Below, in pieces: positions 24,905 to 33,753 of a stretch of DNA of 64,000 nt; the first letter of the stretch is position 1; every line of letters begins with the position of its first letter. The notes under the pieces were generated by a model. That model made no database searches and was not told where the DNA came from. It was given only the letters and a program-made list of their open reading frames with translations. Position numbers and translations under genes: made by a program. This DNA is from Atopomonas hussainii (GTDB taxonomy: Bacteria > Pseudomonadota > Gammaproteobacteria > Pseudomonadales > Pseudomonadaceae), in assembly GCF_900109735.1 (NCBI RefSeq), contig NZ_FOAS01000007.1:62001-126000 (forward strand), read 5' to 3'.

Positions 24905-25483
24905 ATGAAGAACAACACGCTGTCCGCCCTGCTGGTACTGGTCATATCCAGCCTGCTGGCCGCCTGCGGCTTCCAACTGCGCGGCACTGGCGCTGCAGCT
25001 TTTCAACTGGACGCCCTCAACGTGACTGCCCGCGACAGCTTTGGCGCGCTACAAAAAGACGTGCGCGAAGCCTTACAAAACGGCGGCATGAATGTTTCCG
25101 CTAATGCACCGTTCACCCTGCATCTTGCGCAAGAGACCCGTGAGATCCGTACTGCCAGCTATGCGTACTCGACACAAAGCGCGGAAAACCGCCTGATACG
25201 TTCGCTGAACTACCAAATTCTCGATCGCCGCGGCCTTGTGCTGATTACCGACCGCATCGATTTAGAACGCTTCTACAGCACCTATAACGCTGTCAGCAAC
25301 ACCGAGCAAGAAGCCATGCTGGATAGCGAAATGCGCCGCGACATGATTCAACAGTTGCTGCTGCGCATTCAGCCGCTTACCCAAGGCCAGCTGGAAGCCC
25401 TGCAGCGTCAAGAAGAAACTAAGCAGCGCGCGGAGCAAGAAGCCCGCGCCGCGCAGCAACAAGCGCAACCCGCGACTGAGTAA
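24905..25483 (+). CDS. lptE: LPS-assembly lipoprotein LptE
   Basis: LptE is the outer-membrane lipoprotein that plugs the LptD barrel and delivers LPS to the cell surface. The 192-residue product has a lipoprotein signal with lipobox LAAC (Cys21), then the family start GFQLRGTG, and a charged Gln/Glu/Ala-rich tail after about residue 160. The ATG at 24905 has a good ribosome site (AAGGAGA); the frame is open further upstream but overlaps the end of leuS. Confidence 0.94.
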   Translation: MKNNTLSALLVLVISSLLAACGFQLRGTGAAAFQLDALNVTARDSFGALQKDVREALQNGGMNVSANAPFTLHLAQETREIRTASYAYSTQSAENRLIRSLNYQILDRRGLVLITDRIDLERFYSTYNAVSNTEQEAMLDSEMRRDMIQQLLLRIQPLTQGQLEALQRQEETKQRAEQEARAAQQQAQPATE

Positions 25484-25485
25484 CG

Positions 25486-25533
25486 AAAACGGGCCGCTCT
25501 CTCTAGCCAGGCTAGCTAGCGGCCCGCTTTTTT
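25486..25533 (+). terminator. Terminator between lptE and holA
   Basis: A 9 bp stem CGGGCCGCT/AGCGGCCCG (25490-25498 with 25518-25526) with a loop of about 19 bases is followed by a run of six T. It ends five bases before the holA ATG, so it may attenuate read-through from leuS-lptE into holA. Confidence 0.8.
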
Positions 25534-25538
25534 GCCCC

Positions 25539-26588
25539 ATGAAGCTCAACGCCAATCAGCTCAATCGCCACCTACAAGGCGAGCTACTACCCATGTATGT
25601 GGTCAGTAGCGATGACCCGCTGCAAAGCCAAGAAACCTGCGACGCCATTCGCCAACAAGCGCGCCAGCAGGGGTTCGCCGAACGCGAAGTATTCCACGTC
25701 GATAACCAGCACTTTGACTGGACTCAGGTACTGGAGGCCGGCAATAGCCTGTCGCTATTTGCCGACAAACGCCTCATGGAGCTGCGCCTAAACACCGGCA
25801 AACCCGGTGATGCCGGCGCCAAAGCGCTACTTACGCTCATCGAGCGCCCGCCACAAGACACCCTACTCCTGTTAATTTTGCCCAAACTCGACGGAACCAC
25901 TGCGCGCAGCAAGTGGGCCAAAGTCCTACAAGACAGCGCGCACTGCGGCTTTATCCAGCTCTGGCCCATCGACGCCAGCCAACTGCCCAGCTGGATCAGC
26001 CAGCGTTTGGCGCAAAGCGGCTTAAGCGCTAACCCAGAAGCCATTGAAGTGCTCTGCCACCGCGTCGAAGGCAACTTGCTGGCTGCGGCGCAAGAAGTCG
26101 AAAAGCTGAAACTATTGGCCGAAGGCAACAGCATCACCCTCGATACCGTGCAAGCTAGCGTGGGCGACAGTGCCCGCTACGATGTTTTTGGCTTGATAGA
26201 TGCACTGCTCACGGGTGATGCCGAACACGTACTGCGTATGCTGCAAGGCCTACGTGGCGAAGGCGTCGAACCACCTGTACTGCTTTGGGCGCTAAGCCGC
26301 GAGCTACGCACGCTGGCCAACTTGGCTCAACTGACTAGCCAAGGCACTCCCTTTGATCGCGCTTGCAGCCAAATGAAGCCGCCGATATGGGACAAACGTA
26401 AACCCTTGGTCAGCCGCGCACTCAATCGCCTCTCCAGCAGTCGCTGGACGGCGCTTTTGCAGGACGCCCAGCACATTGATGCACAAATCAAAGGCCAAGC
26501 GGCAGGTGACCCTTGGTTGCTAATTACCCAAGTGTGCTTACAGATGTGCGGACAAAAGCTAAAACTACCAAGCCCGCGCCTCTTCTAA
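25539..26588 (+). CDS. holA: DNA polymerase III delta subunit
   Basis: The delta subunit opens the beta sliding clamp within the clamp-loader complex. The 349-residue product follows the family from MKLNANQLNRHLQGELLPMYVVSSDDPL through the central domain (QLPSWISQRLAQSGL, then a CHRVEGNLLAAAQEVEKL block) to the C-terminal helical domain. The ATG is directly preceded by a terminator T-run and CCCC, with no Shine-Dalgarno sequence, although the N-terminus matches the family. It is the last gene of the leuS group. Confidence 0.95.
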   Translation: MKLNANQLNRHLQGELLPMYVVSSDDPLQSQETCDAIRQQARQQGFAEREVFHVDNQHFDWTQVLEAGNSLSLFADKRLMELRLNTGKPGDAGAKALLTLIERPPQDTLLLLILPKLDGTTARSKWAKVLQDSAHCGFIQLWPIDASQLPSWISQRLAQSGLSANPEAIEVLCHRVEGNLLAAAQEVEKLKLLAEGNSITLDTVQASVGDSARYDVFGLIDALLTGDAEHVLRMLQGLRGEGVEPPVLLWALSRELRTLANLAQLTSQGTPFDRACSQMKPPIWDKRKPLVSRALNRLSSSRWTALLQDAQHIDAQIKGQAAGDPWLLITQVCLQMCGQKLKLPSPRLF

Positions 26589-26663
26589 TCACTGAATCAC
26601 TGCACCTTATCCGCTGTCACTGACAGAGTAGCAATAATCTTATCGTTGCTTTCTTATCGACTA

Positions 26664-26696
26664 TAAAAAACGGCCTCATTAGAGGCCGTTTTTTCA
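26664..26696. terminator. Bidirectional terminator between holA and the DUF1329 gene
   Basis: AAAAAACGGCCTC pairs with GAGGCCGTTTTTT around a 4-base loop (26665-26677 with 26681-26693). The A- and T-runs on either side let it work for both converging genes. Confidence 0.92.
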
Positions 26697-26709
26697 CCCA
26701 ACTAATTGC

Positions 26710-28077
26710 TTAGCGGATGCCCGCGTTACGCAACGCTGCCGGGGTGTAGTCGGCTTCTGATGCCTGGTACGAGAAGTCGTAGCTCTTCGACTCTTCGTTC
26801 TTCAGACCAGTCACCAAGTAGCGACCGTTCTGCAGGTCATGCAGTGCTTCAGCGGTGTACCACGGAATGTTTTGGTCGTAGTAGTACTGAGCATGGGCTT
26901 CAGCCACACGCCACAGGTTACCGCGGCCGTCATAGTGGTCAATCACAGCAGCTTGCCAAGTATCCTCATCGATAAAGAAGTGACGCTTAGCATAAATGTG
27001 ACGCTGACCAGACTTCAGTGTCGCTTCAACTTCCCACACACGGTGCAACTCATAACGCAGGTGCTCCGGGTTCAGGTGACCGGCTTGTACGATTTCATCG
27101 TACTTCAGCTTGGGATCATCCAACTTGTAAGCGTTGTAAGGAATCAGCAGCTCTTTCTTGCCAACCAGCTTCCAGTCGTAACGATCTGGCGCACCGTTGT
27201 ACATGTCGAAGTTATCGGAAGTACGCAGGCCGTCAGCTGCGGTACCCGGACCGTCATAGGCTACCTGCGGAGCACGACGCACACGACGCTGACCAGCGTT
27301 ATACACCCATGCCAAGCGCGGCTCTTTCACTTGGTCGATGGTTTCGTGTACCAGCAGCACGTTACCAGCCAAACGCGACGGCGCGGTCACACGCTGCTTG
27401 AAGTAGAACATCACGTTACTGGCTTTACTGGTATCGACGCCTTTCAAGTTTGCGCGGAACGTAAACTCGTCGTGGAACACTACCGGCGAATAACTACCGT
27501 TGCTCTGCACCGCCATCTGAGTAATGAAACGCTGCACAGAACCGCCACGATAGCGGGTAATGTGGTTCCAGATGACTTCCATACCGTTAGCTGGAATCGG
27601 GAAGGTCACGCCTTCCACATAGTTTTCCAAGCCATTACCACCGGCTACCAGCTTAGTGCTAACAGCGTTCTTTTTGGTGGCATCCAGAATGTGCTGCGGA
27701 TAAGCCGCGGTGCGGTGGCTCGGGTACACATTCATCTTGTAGCTTTCCGGATAACGCTTGAACAGCGCCATCTGACCCGCAGTTAGCTTATCTTTGTACT
27801 GATCAGCGTTGGCGGCGGTGATGCTATACAGCGGCTGCTCGCTGGCAAAGGGATTGCTCAGGAAGCCCTTGCTGTCTGCAGTGCCAGCATTAGCGGGCAA
27901 ACCACCAGTCCATTCTGGGATGCTGCCGTCGGCATTGCCGGCTTTTTCAGCACCAATAGGGGTCAAGGTAGTACCCAGCTTTTCTGCCTCGGCGGGCGAG
28001 ACAGCGGCCATAACGCTGGTGGCCAGCAGCGACAGCGCGAACGCGCCGCCCTGAAGAATCTGCTTATGTACGCTCAT
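26710..28077 (-). CDS. DUF1329 family exported protein
   Basis: A 455-residue exported protein with a Sec signal peptide ending VMAA and the mature start VSPAEAEKLGTTLTPIGAEKAGNADG, which I recognise as the DUF1329 family. These are thought to resemble outer-membrane lipoprotein-sorting folds and are usually encoded next to DUF1302 proteins. The molecular function is unknown. The start at 28077 has an AAGGA ribosome site; the frame extends upstream to 28146 without reason to start there. It lies 79 bases after DUF1302 on the same strand, near an acyl-CoA ligase and thiolase, so a role in handling hydrophobic substrates at the outer membrane is inferred. Confidence 0.85.
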   Translation of the reverse strand: MSVHKQILQGGAFALSLLATSVMAAVSPAEAEKLGTTLTPIGAEKAGNADGSIPEWTGGLPANAGTADSKGFLSNPFASEQPLYSITAANADQYKDKLTAGQMALFKRYPESYKMNVYPSHRTAAYPQHILDATKKNAVSTKLVAGGNGLENYVEGVTFPIPANGMEVIWNHITRYRGGSVQRFITQMAVQSNGSYSPVVFHDEFTFRANLKGVDTSKASNVMFYFKQRVTAPSRLAGNVLLVHETIDQVKEPRLAWVYNAGQRRVRRAPQVAYDGPGTAADGLRTSDNFDMYNGAPDRYDWKLVGKKELLIPYNAYKLDDPKLKYDEIVQAGHLNPEHLRYELHRVWEVEATLKSGQRHIYAKRHFFIDEDTWQAAVIDHYDGRGNLWRVAEAHAQYYYDQNIPWYTAEALHDLQNGRYLVTGLKNEESKSYDFSYQASEADYTPAALRNAGIR

Positions 28078-28156
28078 CTTGTTATTTTCCTTGTAAGCAC
28101 AATCAAGAGGGCAAGTTGCTGACTGCCTAAACGGCAGCCAGCACACAGGCTCTAAC

Positions 28157-30115
28157 TTAGAAGCTCATGCCGAAGTTAACGGACACGAAGTCACGGTCAG
28201 CCAAGGTATTAAAGTCGCCACCAAAGAAATCGGTGTACGAAATACCAGCGGTGTAGGTGTTCAGGTAGTCAGCGTCTAAACCAATACTGACAGCCTTACG
28301 GCCTTCTTCAAAGTTACCCCCAGGGCCAGGGGAGAAACCGTCAACGTCATGCGACCAAGAAATACTCGGCTTCAGGTTTACACCGGCGTAAACGTCGTTG
28401 TATTCCCAGATAGCCCGCATCCGGTAGCCCCACGAGTCGCTGGTGGTAAAGCCCTCGTCGTTACAGTTTTTAGTGCGATTTTCAGCAGTAGTTGATCCCA
28501 AGGTACTAGTGTTTAAGCCCACGCAAGCTGCGTATGCATTTCCACCAGTAGTGTAATTACCCGGCAGCTCACCCGGTCCAAACACAGGGTCACGGCCATA
28601 ACGAGCCTCTGAAGAGTTCTCTAGACCACCAACATGCGTCCAACCAATTTCACCGATCAAATTCAAGCGGCTTGCCCCCATCACCTGATCAAAGAAGTGA
28701 ACAAAGGTGGTTTGCAGCTGGGTAATTTCCTTACGACGATAACCATGCAAGTCTTGCCCTGTAACGCCATCCAACAAAGAAACATTATTAACGCCGCTAG
28801 CCGTATAGGTCCCCCCCAAAACAGAAAGCGTTGTTAGCGGCTTAAGCCCTGCGTACAAAACATCCGTGGTATTAAGTTGAACCGGAGCATTTGGACGATA
28901 GCTAATTTCTCCAGACCAAGCAGTACCTGTTGGCAGGGTAGTAGAGAAACTCAGGCCATATAGCTTAATATCTTCAGGATACTCAATAAAGTAACTACCA
29001 TTACCTGCAACAGCCAAAGGAGCCAACGGAGCAAGCGCAGCAGCATTAGTTAAAGCAGCAGTCTGAATTGCATTTAAAGCCTGCTGAGAAATACCCGTTC
29101 CACTAAAAATCGGACTCCTACTATGATAATTCATAAAATAGGCACCAAATTCAGTATTTAGCGGATCTGCAAAATATCTGAACGCGACCCCCCACTGCCC
29201 ATCATCACGAGCATCTCGGTCTTTCCCTCGGGGAACAACAACACCTTCATTCCAAGGAGAAGCCGTTGCCACATAAGCACCGCCCCCCGTGGCATTTAAT
29301 GCGCCATTGATAGCATTCAAGGCTGCCGAACTATTGCTTAATACAGCAAGATTCTGATCACAACCATCCGCAAAAATATCTGCCTGAGCAAAGAAAGTGC
29401 CGCAGTTATCGACTACGGTCTGTTCCCAGTCCAACTGATAGAAGAATTCAGCCGACAAGTTATCGGTCAAGCTCTGCGACACATAAAACATATTAACCGG
29501 GATCAAGCCTTCTTTAATCTCAGCACCGGGACGGCGGAAGGCGGCCACATCGACCGGATTGACCGAGTTAATACCACTAAAAATAAAGGTCGATTCACCC
29601 CAGCTGACTACTTGCTTACCTAAACGCACACTACCCGGCAGACCGCCGATATCGTAGTTATGGTAAACAAAGGCATCCAACAGCTCTGCGCCGGAGGCTT
29701 GGGCGCCTTCCTTACGGTTAGAGTCGTCGATATCTTTAAACAGGCGCTGTTCGTCTTTTAGCTCGAAGTCGTACCAATATTTACCACGCAGGAACACGCC
29801 AGTATCGCCGTATTTCAGCTCAAGGTCATGAATACCTTTAAAGATTTTCGAGAAGGTTTCGCCCTTCTTGAAGTTCAGGCGCAAATCATCAGTGGTTTGC
29901 GACAGACCACGCCCGCCGTTGTTCTTGCCGATCAAATCTTTATCGGCACCGCGAACCGACCAACTCGCCCCCACAGACAGCTGTGAGTCGAACTGGCCTT
30001 CGATTTCCCCGATGTTGAAGTTAACGGCCATGGCTGCCGGGGCAGACAGGGCAGTGGCGAGGCTGACGGCTAGCGGTAGCTTAGCTAGACGCCAGGTCGG
30101 TGTTGTTTTTGTCAT
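28157..30115 (-). CDS. DUF1302 family outer-membrane barrel protein
   Basis: A 652-residue protein with a signal peptide ending AMA, long alternating beta-strand stretches and a C-terminal FGMSF ending in Phe, as in BAM-folded barrels. The N-terminal NFNIGEIEGQFDSQLSVGASW is typical of DUF1302. The predicted surface loops around residues 260-300 and 340-370 are rich in Ala and Asn, and the DNA encoding the middle third (about 28.7-29.4 kb) is visibly AT-richer than the ends, which fits faster-evolving loops or recombination. The partner DUF1329 follows. The family is often found with hydrophobic-compound catabolism, so transport or surface binding of a lipid-like substrate is inferred, not shown. 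Confidence 0.86.
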   Translation of the reverse strand: MTKTTPTWRLAKLPLAVSLATALSAPAAMAVNFNIGEIEGQFDSQLSVGASWSVRGADKDLIGKNNGGRGLSQTTDDLRLNFKKGETFSKIFKGIHDLELKYGDTGVFLRGKYWYDFELKDEQRLFKDIDDSNRKEGAQASGAELLDAFVYHNYDIGGLPGSVRLGKQVVSWGESTFIFSGINSVNPVDVAAFRRPGAEIKEGLIPVNMFYVSQSLTDNLSAEFFYQLDWEQTVVDNCGTFFAQADIFADGCDQNLAVLSNSSAALNAINGALNATGGGAYVATASPWNEGVVVPRGKDRDARDDGQWGVAFRYFADPLNTEFGAYFMNYHSRSPIFSGTGISQQALNAIQTAALTNAAALAPLAPLAVAGNGSYFIEYPEDIKLYGLSFSTTLPTGTAWSGEISYRPNAPVQLNTTDVLYAGLKPLTTLSVLGGTYTASGVNNVSLLDGVTGQDLHGYRRKEITQLQTTFVHFFDQVMGASRLNLIGEIGWTHVGGLENSSEARYGRDPVFGPGELPGNYTTGGNAYAACVGLNTSTLGSTTAENRTKNCNDEGFTTSDSWGYRMRAIWEYNDVYAGVNLKPSISWSHDVDGFSPGPGGNFEEGRKAVSIGLDADYLNTYTAGISYTDFFGGDFNTLADRDFVSVNFGMSF

Positions 30116-30316
30116 CGACGCTACTCCGTTGAAGGATTTTGTTTTTATGGTGACCAGACTATAAGCGAGGCGCCGGTTTCGCCTTAATCACTCCAAAGGA
30201 TGAAATCTCCCCCCAGACAAGCTGAGTGACCACGCGCAAACGGCCTCTTGAGCCCTGAATAGACAGGCCGGTTTGATTCGAGCAATTACCGCGCCAGTCG
30301 TTTTTAGCGCGCCGCA

Positions 30317-30356
30317 TAAAAAAAGCGCCTGTCGCCTTTTAGGGCTACAGGCGCCG
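30317..30356 (-). terminator. Terminator of the acyl-CoA ligase gene
   Basis: On the minus strand GGCGCCTGT pairs with ACAGGCGCT around a loop of about 14 bases, followed by T7. It ends the acyl-CoA ligase transcript. The remaining intergenic DNA up to 30116 includes a TATAGT box upstream of DUF1302 without a clear -35. Confidence 0.88.
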
Positions 30357-30377
30357 GATGACGCAGCCTTGACGCGC

Positions 30378-32060
30378 TTACAGCGCAGAGAGGAACGGGC
30401 TGTTCTGCTCTTTCCAGCTGGTCATGTCGGTGCGGATACGTTTCTTATCCAACTTGCCCACACTGGTCTTGGGAATTTCAGTAACAACGGCGATCTGAGT
30501 GGGAATCCCCCACTTATTGATCACTCCAGCCTCGACGCTAGGGGCCAAGTGTTCTTTGACCACTTGCGCGGTAATCGTGGCGCCGGCTTGCGGCACGATC
30601 ACCGCGTAGGGGCGCTCGCCCCACTGCGGGTCGGGCAGGCCGATCACGGCCACTTCGCGCACGCCTTCGTGGGTGGAGATCAAATCTTCTAGTTCTAGGG
30701 ATGACAGCCACTCGCCGCCGGTTTTGATCACGTCCTTGATGCGGTCACGGATATCCACGTAGCCCATGCTATCGATAGCCGCGACGTCGCCGGTGTGCAG
30801 CCAACCACCTTCCCACAACTCGGCGCTTTTTTCTGGCTCGTTGAAGTAGGCCTGGGTCAGCCAGGGTGCACGCAGCACCAGTTCGCCTTGGGATTTATCG
30901 TCGTGCGGCAGGCTATTGCCGTTGGCATCCACCACACGCGCATCCACCAAGGGCACCGGCATGCCGGCTTTGACCAGCGTGGAGATTTTCTCGTCTTCGC
31001 TGCCGGCCAGCACTTGATCGTTAAGGTAGGCGAAGGCGATCAGCGGGCCGGTTTCGCTCATGCCGTAGGCGGCGGTGAGTTGGATACCCGCAGACTTGGC
31101 TTGTTTGTACAGCGACTTATTCAACGCGCTGCCACCGATGATGATATTGATGCCGCCAAAGTCGTGGCCTTTGGCCTCGTCGGCGCCGAGCACCATGCCG
31201 AGAATGGTCGGCACGCAGTGGCTGAAGGTGACTTTTTCATTTTTGATCAAGCGCACCAGCAAGTTGGGCTCGTAGCGACCGGGATAAATCTGCTTGATGC
31301 CGAGCATAGTGGCGGCATACGGAATGCCCCACGCGTGCACGTGGAACATCGGAGTGATTGGCATGTACACATCGTTACTGCCAAACAGGCGGTTGTTATC
31401 GAACGAACCGCAGCTGGTGGCCAGCGCAAAGGTGTGCAGCACCAGCTGGCGATGGGTGAAATACACACCCTTCGGGTTACCCGTGGTGCCGGAGGTGTAG
31501 AAGGTGGTAGCAACGGAGTTTTCATCGAAGTCCGGGAACTCATAGCTGGTACTTGCCGCCGCCAAGAGGGCTTCGTACTCGCCCTTAAGGTTGGGCAGAT
31601 CGGCCGTGGTGTTGCCGGCATCGCTGATCAGCAGGGTGCTTTCCACTGTGGTCATCTTGTCTTCGATGGCCTTGAACAGCGGCAAAAACTCGTCGTTGAT
31701 CAGCACCAGCTTATCTTCAGCGTGGTTGATGGTGTACAGCAGCTGATCCGGCGACAGGCGCACGTTCAGGGTGTGCAGCACCGCGCCAATCATCGGGATG
31801 GCGAACATGCACTCTAAGTAGCGGTGGCTGTCCCAATCCATCACGGCCACGGTGTCGCCGGGCTTGACCCCTGCTTCTGTCAGCACATTAGCGAGGCGAT
31901 GCACGCGCTCGCCAAACTCGCGGTAGGTAAAGCGTTTCTCGCCGCGGTAGCAGATTTCCCGCTGTGTTTCGTAACGCAGGCCCGTTTGGAACACGCGCTT
32001 GATCAGCAAGGGATATTGATAGGCTTCCTGCGCGGGGGGCAGAACACGGGTCTGGATCAT
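30378..32060 (-). CDS. Medium-chain-type fatty acyl-CoA ligase
   Basis: An AMP-forming acyl-CoA synthetase of 560 residues. The ATP-binding P-loop YTSGTTGNPKG (about residues 193-203), the YGMSETGP motif, the GWLHTGDVA motif and the C-terminal catalytic Lys region SVGKLDKKRIR are all present. It is closer in look to AlkK-type medium-chain ligases than to the FadD1/FadD2 enzymes at the right edge. P. aeruginosa has a probable medium-chain acyl-CoA ligase in the same neighbourhood (DUF1329, DUF1302, ligase, thiolase). It would activate free fatty acids for beta-oxidation. It is divergent from the thiolase, with a palindrome between them. Confidence 0.88.
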   Translation of the reverse strand: MIQTRVLPPAQEAYQYPLLIKRVFQTGLRYETQREICYRGEKRFTYREFGERVHRLANVLTEAGVKPGDTVAVMDWDSHRYLECMFAIPMIGAVLHTLNVRLSPDQLLYTINHAEDKLVLINDEFLPLFKAIEDKMTTVESTLLISDAGNTTADLPNLKGEYEALLAAASTSYEFPDFDENSVATTFYTSGTTGNPKGVYFTHRQLVLHTFALATSCGSFDNNRLFGSNDVYMPITPMFHVHAWGIPYAATMLGIKQIYPGRYEPNLLVRLIKNEKVTFSHCVPTILGMVLGADEAKGHDFGGINIIIGGSALNKSLYKQAKSAGIQLTAAYGMSETGPLIAFAYLNDQVLAGSEDEKISTLVKAGMPVPLVDARVVDANGNSLPHDDKSQGELVLRAPWLTQAYFNEPEKSAELWEGGWLHTGDVAAIDSMGYVDIRDRIKDVIKTGGEWLSSLELEDLISTHEGVREVAVIGLPDPQWGERPYAVIVPQAGATITAQVVKEHLAPSVEAGVINKWGIPTQIAVVTEIPKTSVGKLDKKRIRTDMTSWKEQNSPFLSAL

Positions 32061-32166
32061 CGAATTCTCCTGATGATGAAGGGGGCGCCAGCGGTATTGA
32101 CCGAGTTAATTGCACGGTATTCTGACCGGCTAGGGTGAAACATCACTCTTAAGCATTATTTCTAAA

Positions 32167-32194
32167 TGTGACCGTTTTACCTATTTCGGTCACA
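32167..32194. promoter_or_regulatory. Palindrome between ligase and thiolase, candidate operator
   Basis: TGTGACCG (32167-32174) and CGGTCACA (32187-32194) form a perfect 8 bp inverted repeat with a 12 bp spacer, in the 299 bp gap between the divergent acyl-CoA ligase and thiolase genes. It looks like a binding site for a dimeric regulator; no regulator gene is adjacent. The half-site TGTGA resembles CRP/Vfr, but the spacing is wrong for that family. Confidence 0.45.
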
Positions 32195-32359
32195 GACGTA
32201 CAATTCCGTCGTTCGCCTAGGCGTAGCGCTGCGTTTATTGCGCAGACCGCCTAAGCACCGATGATTGCCTGCACGGCGGCCTTCTCAGCGCCGCCCAACC
32301 GGCAATTAAGCTCCCCATGGCGCCGTGAGCCATGCGTTTTTGCAAGAGGAACTCCTGAA

Positions 32360-33541
32360 ATGTCTGATAACACTATTGTCATCGTTGCCGGTGCGCGCAC
32401 CCCCATGGGCGGTTTTCAAGGCAGCCTAAGCGCAGTGAGCGCGGTTGATTTGGGCGCGGCTGCGATTCGTGAAGCGGTGCAGCGCGCTGGCATCGACGCT
32501 GCCGACGTTCAGGAAGTGATCATGGGCTGTGTGCTGCCCGCCGGCCTTAAGCAAGGCCCGGCACGTCAAGCCTCGCTGAATGCCGGACTGCCTGCAGCCA
32601 CTGGCTGCACCACCATCAACAAGCTGTGCGGCTCGGGCATGAAAGCGGTGATGATGGCCCACGACGCGCTGAAAGCCGGCAGCAACCAGATCATGATCGC
32701 CGGCGGCATGGAAAGCATGTCCAACGCGCCATACATCATCGAGAAAGCCCGCACTGGCCTGCGCATGGGCCATGGCGAGATCAAAGACCACATGTTCTTT
32801 GACGGTCTGGAAGATGCCCGCACCGGCCGTCTGATGGGCTCGTTCGCGCAAGAGACTGCCGATAAGTACGGCATCACCCGTGAAGAGATGGACGCCTACG
32901 CGATTGAATCGCTCAAGCGCGCCCAAGCGGCGATTAAAGATGGCAGCTTGGCCAGTGAAATCGTGCCGGTCACCGTGAGCACCCGCAAAGGCGACGTCGT
33001 CGTTAGCGATGACGAGCAGCCGCTGACCGCCAACTTGGACAAGATCCCCACCCTGCGCCCAGCGTTTAAGAAAGACGGCACCATCACCGCCGCCAACGCC
33101 AGTTCGATCTCTGACGGCGCCAGCGCTTTGCTGCTGATGACCGCGGCAGAAGCCGCCAAGCGTGGTCTTAAGCCGCTGGCGAAAATCGCCGGCCATGCCA
33201 CCCAGAGCCAAGACCCGAGCGAGTTCACCATCGCGCCGATCGGCTCGATCACCAACCTGCTGAAGAAAACCGGCTGGGACAAAGACGACGTCGACCTGTA
33301 CGAAATCAACGAGGCCTTCGCCATGGTCGCCATGCTGGCCATGCGTGAGCACGGGCTGGATCACGCTAAGGTCAACGTGTTCGGCGGCGCTTGCGCGCAG
33401 GGTCATCCGGTCGGCTCGACCGGCTCGCGCATCATCCTCACCCTGATCAACGCCCTGCAAAAGAAAGGCGGCAAGCGCGGCATTGCTTCGCTGTGCATCG
33501 GTGGTGGTGAGGCGACTGCGGTGGCTATCGAACTGCTGTAA
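32360..33541 (+). CDS. Acetyl-CoA C-acyltransferase (thiolase)
   Basis: A 393-residue degradative or biosynthetic thiolase that cleaves or forms 3-ketoacyl-CoA. It has the acyl-accepting Cys90 (NKLCGSGMKAV), the NEAFA motif, the His motif GGACAQGHPVGSTG and the C-terminal Cys379 (CIGGGEA). The open frame starts upstream at 32261, but the ATG at 32360 has an AGAGGAA ribosome site and gives the usual N-terminus (IVIVAGARTPMGGFQG). It is divergent from the acyl-CoA ligase, which it probably complements in fatty acid catabolism. Acetoacetyl-CoA and longer-chain specificity cannot be told apart from sequence alone. Confidence 0.92.
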   Translation: MSDNTIVIVAGARTPMGGFQGSLSAVSAVDLGAAAIREAVQRAGIDAADVQEVIMGCVLPAGLKQGPARQASLNAGLPAATGCTTINKLCGSGMKAVMMAHDALKAGSNQIMIAGGMESMSNAPYIIEKARTGLRMGHGEIKDHMFFDGLEDARTGRLMGSFAQETADKYGITREEMDAYAIESLKRAQAAIKDGSLASEIVPVTVSTRKGDVVVSDDEQPLTANLDKIPTLRPAFKKDGTITAANASSISDGASALLLMTAAEAAKRGLKPLAKIAGHATQSQDPSEFTIAPIGSITNLLKKTGWDKDDVDLYEINEAFAMVAMLAMREHGLDHAKVNVFGGACAQGHPVGSTGSRIILTLINALQKKGGKRGIASLCIGGGEATAVAIELL

Positions 33542-33555
33542 TACGCACGGCATGA

Positions 33556-33596
33556 ACAAAAACGCCCGCGACTCGTAAGAGCGCGGGCGTTTTTGT
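33556..33596 (+). terminator. Terminator after the thiolase
   Basis: AAAAACGCCCGCG pairs with GCGGGCGTTTTT around a loop of about 12 bases just after the thiolase stop; the A- and T-flanks make it potentially bidirectional. Confidence 0.9.
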
Positions 33597-33610
33597 TGGC
33601 GAATCCGTTC

Positions 33611-33753
33611 AGGAAGCGCTGATTTAATCGGCGAACGGCTCAAGCACAAGGCGTACGGAGCGCAGGAAGCGAGACATACCGTCTGGTAGGCGAGCTTGCG
33701 AGCACCGCACAACGCAGTGATTGGGTCGTGCAGACATTAAATCAGTGGTTCCT
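33611..33753. repeat. 143 bp MITE-like element, copy 1
   Basis: The ends are 18 bp inverted repeats matching at 16 positions: AGGAAGCGCTGATTTAAT (33611-33628) and ATTAAATCAGTGGTTCCT (33736-33753). The interior has no open frame with coding character. A second copy in opposite orientation occurs at about 41545-41688 with long matching stretches. The right end abuts the gpx stop codon. It looks like a non-autonomous mobile element. Confidence 0.75.

Noticed and set aside
32167-32194. CRP/Vfr binding site
   Set aside because: TGTGA and TCACA are 18 bp apart rather than the 6 bp needed, so only a generic operator is proposed.
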